Part shown: positions 63,343 through 64,000 of the stretch, one piece after another
Layout: each line of letters begins with the position of its first letter
Numbering within the stretch: position 1 is the stretch's first letter
Assembly (NCBI GenBank): GCA_016713235.1
Contig: JADJPN010000002.1
Span: forward strand, 620,001 to 684,000
From: Hyphomicrobiales bacterium
GTDB lineage: Bacteria; Pseudomonadota; Alphaproteobacteria; Rhizobiales; Xanthobacteraceae
DNA: 64,000 nucleotides
Direction of reading: 5' to 3'
Notes under the pieces: generated by a model
Told to the model about the DNA's origin: nothing
What the model saw: the letters and a program-made list of their open reading frames with translations, nothing else
The model's database searches: none
Translations under genes and position numbers: made by a program

Positions 63343-64000
63343 CTAGCTCGTCTGCGCGTCGCACCGTGCCGCCAGCGCTCGCACCGGCCCGATCGTCATC
63401 TCGTCCCAGAATACCGGCGGATGCCCGACGCCGGCGATCTCGATCGCTGTCATGTCCGGATGACGGGACTTCATCTGCGAGACCGTTTCACGCGAGAGCA
63501 GATCGGAGTGCTCGCCGCGGAAGACGAGCAGGGGAGCTTTCGCGAGTCCCTCAAACAGCGGCCAGATCGGCGGCGCGGGCGTGCTCGCGTCGATCTCGCG
63601 CAGGTTGAACGAGATCAGCGGGTCTGAACTGCCGGCAATCCCGTTTGCGGTCTCCCGCCAGCTCAGTCGCGTATAACGCGACCAGTCTTCCGGCGTGAAC
63701 GCTGGAAATTCATTCTCCATGATCGACTTCTGTAGCCGTTCGGCGTCCGCCCAGTCTTTCGGCTTCGGCAACTTGCCGACGTAGGACTGGATGCGGAGCA
63801 GGCCCGCCATGTCGATCACGGGGCCGATGTCGTTGAGCACGGCACCGGCGATTACCTGCGGCTTTGCCGCGGTCAGCGCCATCGTGAGTATTCCGCCGCG
63901 TGAGGTGCCGACGAAAATCGCGCGCGCGATTCTCGCCTGATCGAGGACCGAAAGCAGATCGTTCAACTCGACCGGTATTGCGTAATTCTCGGGCTTCGGA
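63343..64000 (-). CDS. Alpha/beta hydrolase, 5' end outside the window
   Basis: About 218 residues visible; the frame runs open to the window edge (KPENYAIPVELNDLLSVLDQ), so the true start is further right. The nucleophile elbow GTSRGGILTMALTAAKP (G-x-S-x-G) and a C-terminal His in IEIAGVGHPPVFWDEMTIGP are seen; LVFRGEHSDLLSRETVSQMK carries the Asp. Substrate unknown. Confidence 0.88.
   Translation of the reverse strand, partial: PKPENYAIPVELNDLLSVLDQARIARAIFVGTSRGGILTMALTAAKPQVIAGAVLNDIGPVIDMAGLLRIQSYVGKLPKPKDWADAERLQKSIMENEFPAFTPEDWSRYTRLSWRETANGIAGSSDPLISFNLREIDASTPAPPIWPLFEGLAKAPLLVFRGEHSDLLSRETVSQMKSRHPDMTAIEIAGVGHPPVFWDEMTIGPVRALAARCDAQTS

Overview
The window reads as a chromosomal, mostly housekeeping stretch of a GC-rich alphaproteobacterium of the order Hyphomicrobiales (Rhizobiales), most like the Bradyrhizobium/Rhodopseudomonas/Xanthobacteraceae group. 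The pointers are MipZ, DivK and PleD, an EipB (DUF1849) protein, a Bradyrhizobium-type porin with an N-terminal cysteine pair, Omp25/Omp31-type barrels, a phasin, and the gene order pyrB-pyrC'-plsY-dprA-topA-rnr-DUF983-NUDIX-rpmG. I see no prophage, integrase, transposase or CRISPR array. This assignment is inference from gene content, not from a search.

Layout. 1-6.2 kb: 3' end of a Kup potassium transporter, a proline-rich membrane protein, a biotin-dependent acyl-CoA carboxylase alpha subunit, dodecin, a DUF1489 protein and panC. 6.3-8.7 kb: mipZ, a VWA protein and a membrane J-domain protein on one strand. 8.8-14.3 kb: a D,D-carboxypeptidase with a SPOR domain, a phasin, and two tandem TadG-like VWA proteins. 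14.4-18.7 kb: clpS-clpA and azlC-azlD. 18.7-24.9 kb: HIT, FemAB-like, GDPD, RidA, EipB, DUF3572, divK-pleD. 25-36.5 kb: a long minus-strand block from pyrB down to rpmG. 36.6-46.7 kb: an AidB-like acyl-CoA dehydrogenase, small secreted proteins, an AEC carrier, ruvX, a UPF0173 hydrolase, dps, and gatC-gatA-lrgA-lrgB-gatB. 46.9-54.2 kb: stress and accessory genes (two GSTs, one lacking its 5' end, a DJ-1 protein, a DUF4394/ECF sigma/anti-sigma module, a deaminase, two DUF2147 proteins). 54.4-64 kb: a double-barrel outer-membrane protein, an N-acetylglutaminylglutamine-type amidotransferase, tRNA-Ser(GCU), an outer-membrane transporter, a lytic transglycosylase, a soluble chemoreceptor, a porin and a partial alpha/beta hydrolase.

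The strongest cross-window signal is technical: at least thirteen genes or gene ends, including essential topA, gatB and probably rnr, are split by one-base indels, mostly in short homonucleotide runs. Adding or removing one base restores a full family-like protein in each case. This looks like indel error in the assembly, so I annotate these as intact genes with a suspected frameshift. The glutathione transferase at 48.8 kb is different: its 5' end is absent.

Biologically notable points are the pyrB-linked dihydroorotase homologue lacking its metal-binding histidines, a single outer-membrane protein made of two Omp25-like barrels, a chemoreceptor with a globin-like sensor domain lacking an obvious haem ligand, two TGC-N3-GCA dyads at the phasin promoter, and a possible structured RNA between pleD and rpmG. 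I found no clearly new multi-gene system; the least explained groupings are the mipZ-VWA-J-domain run and the twin TadG-VWA proteins without other pilus genes.
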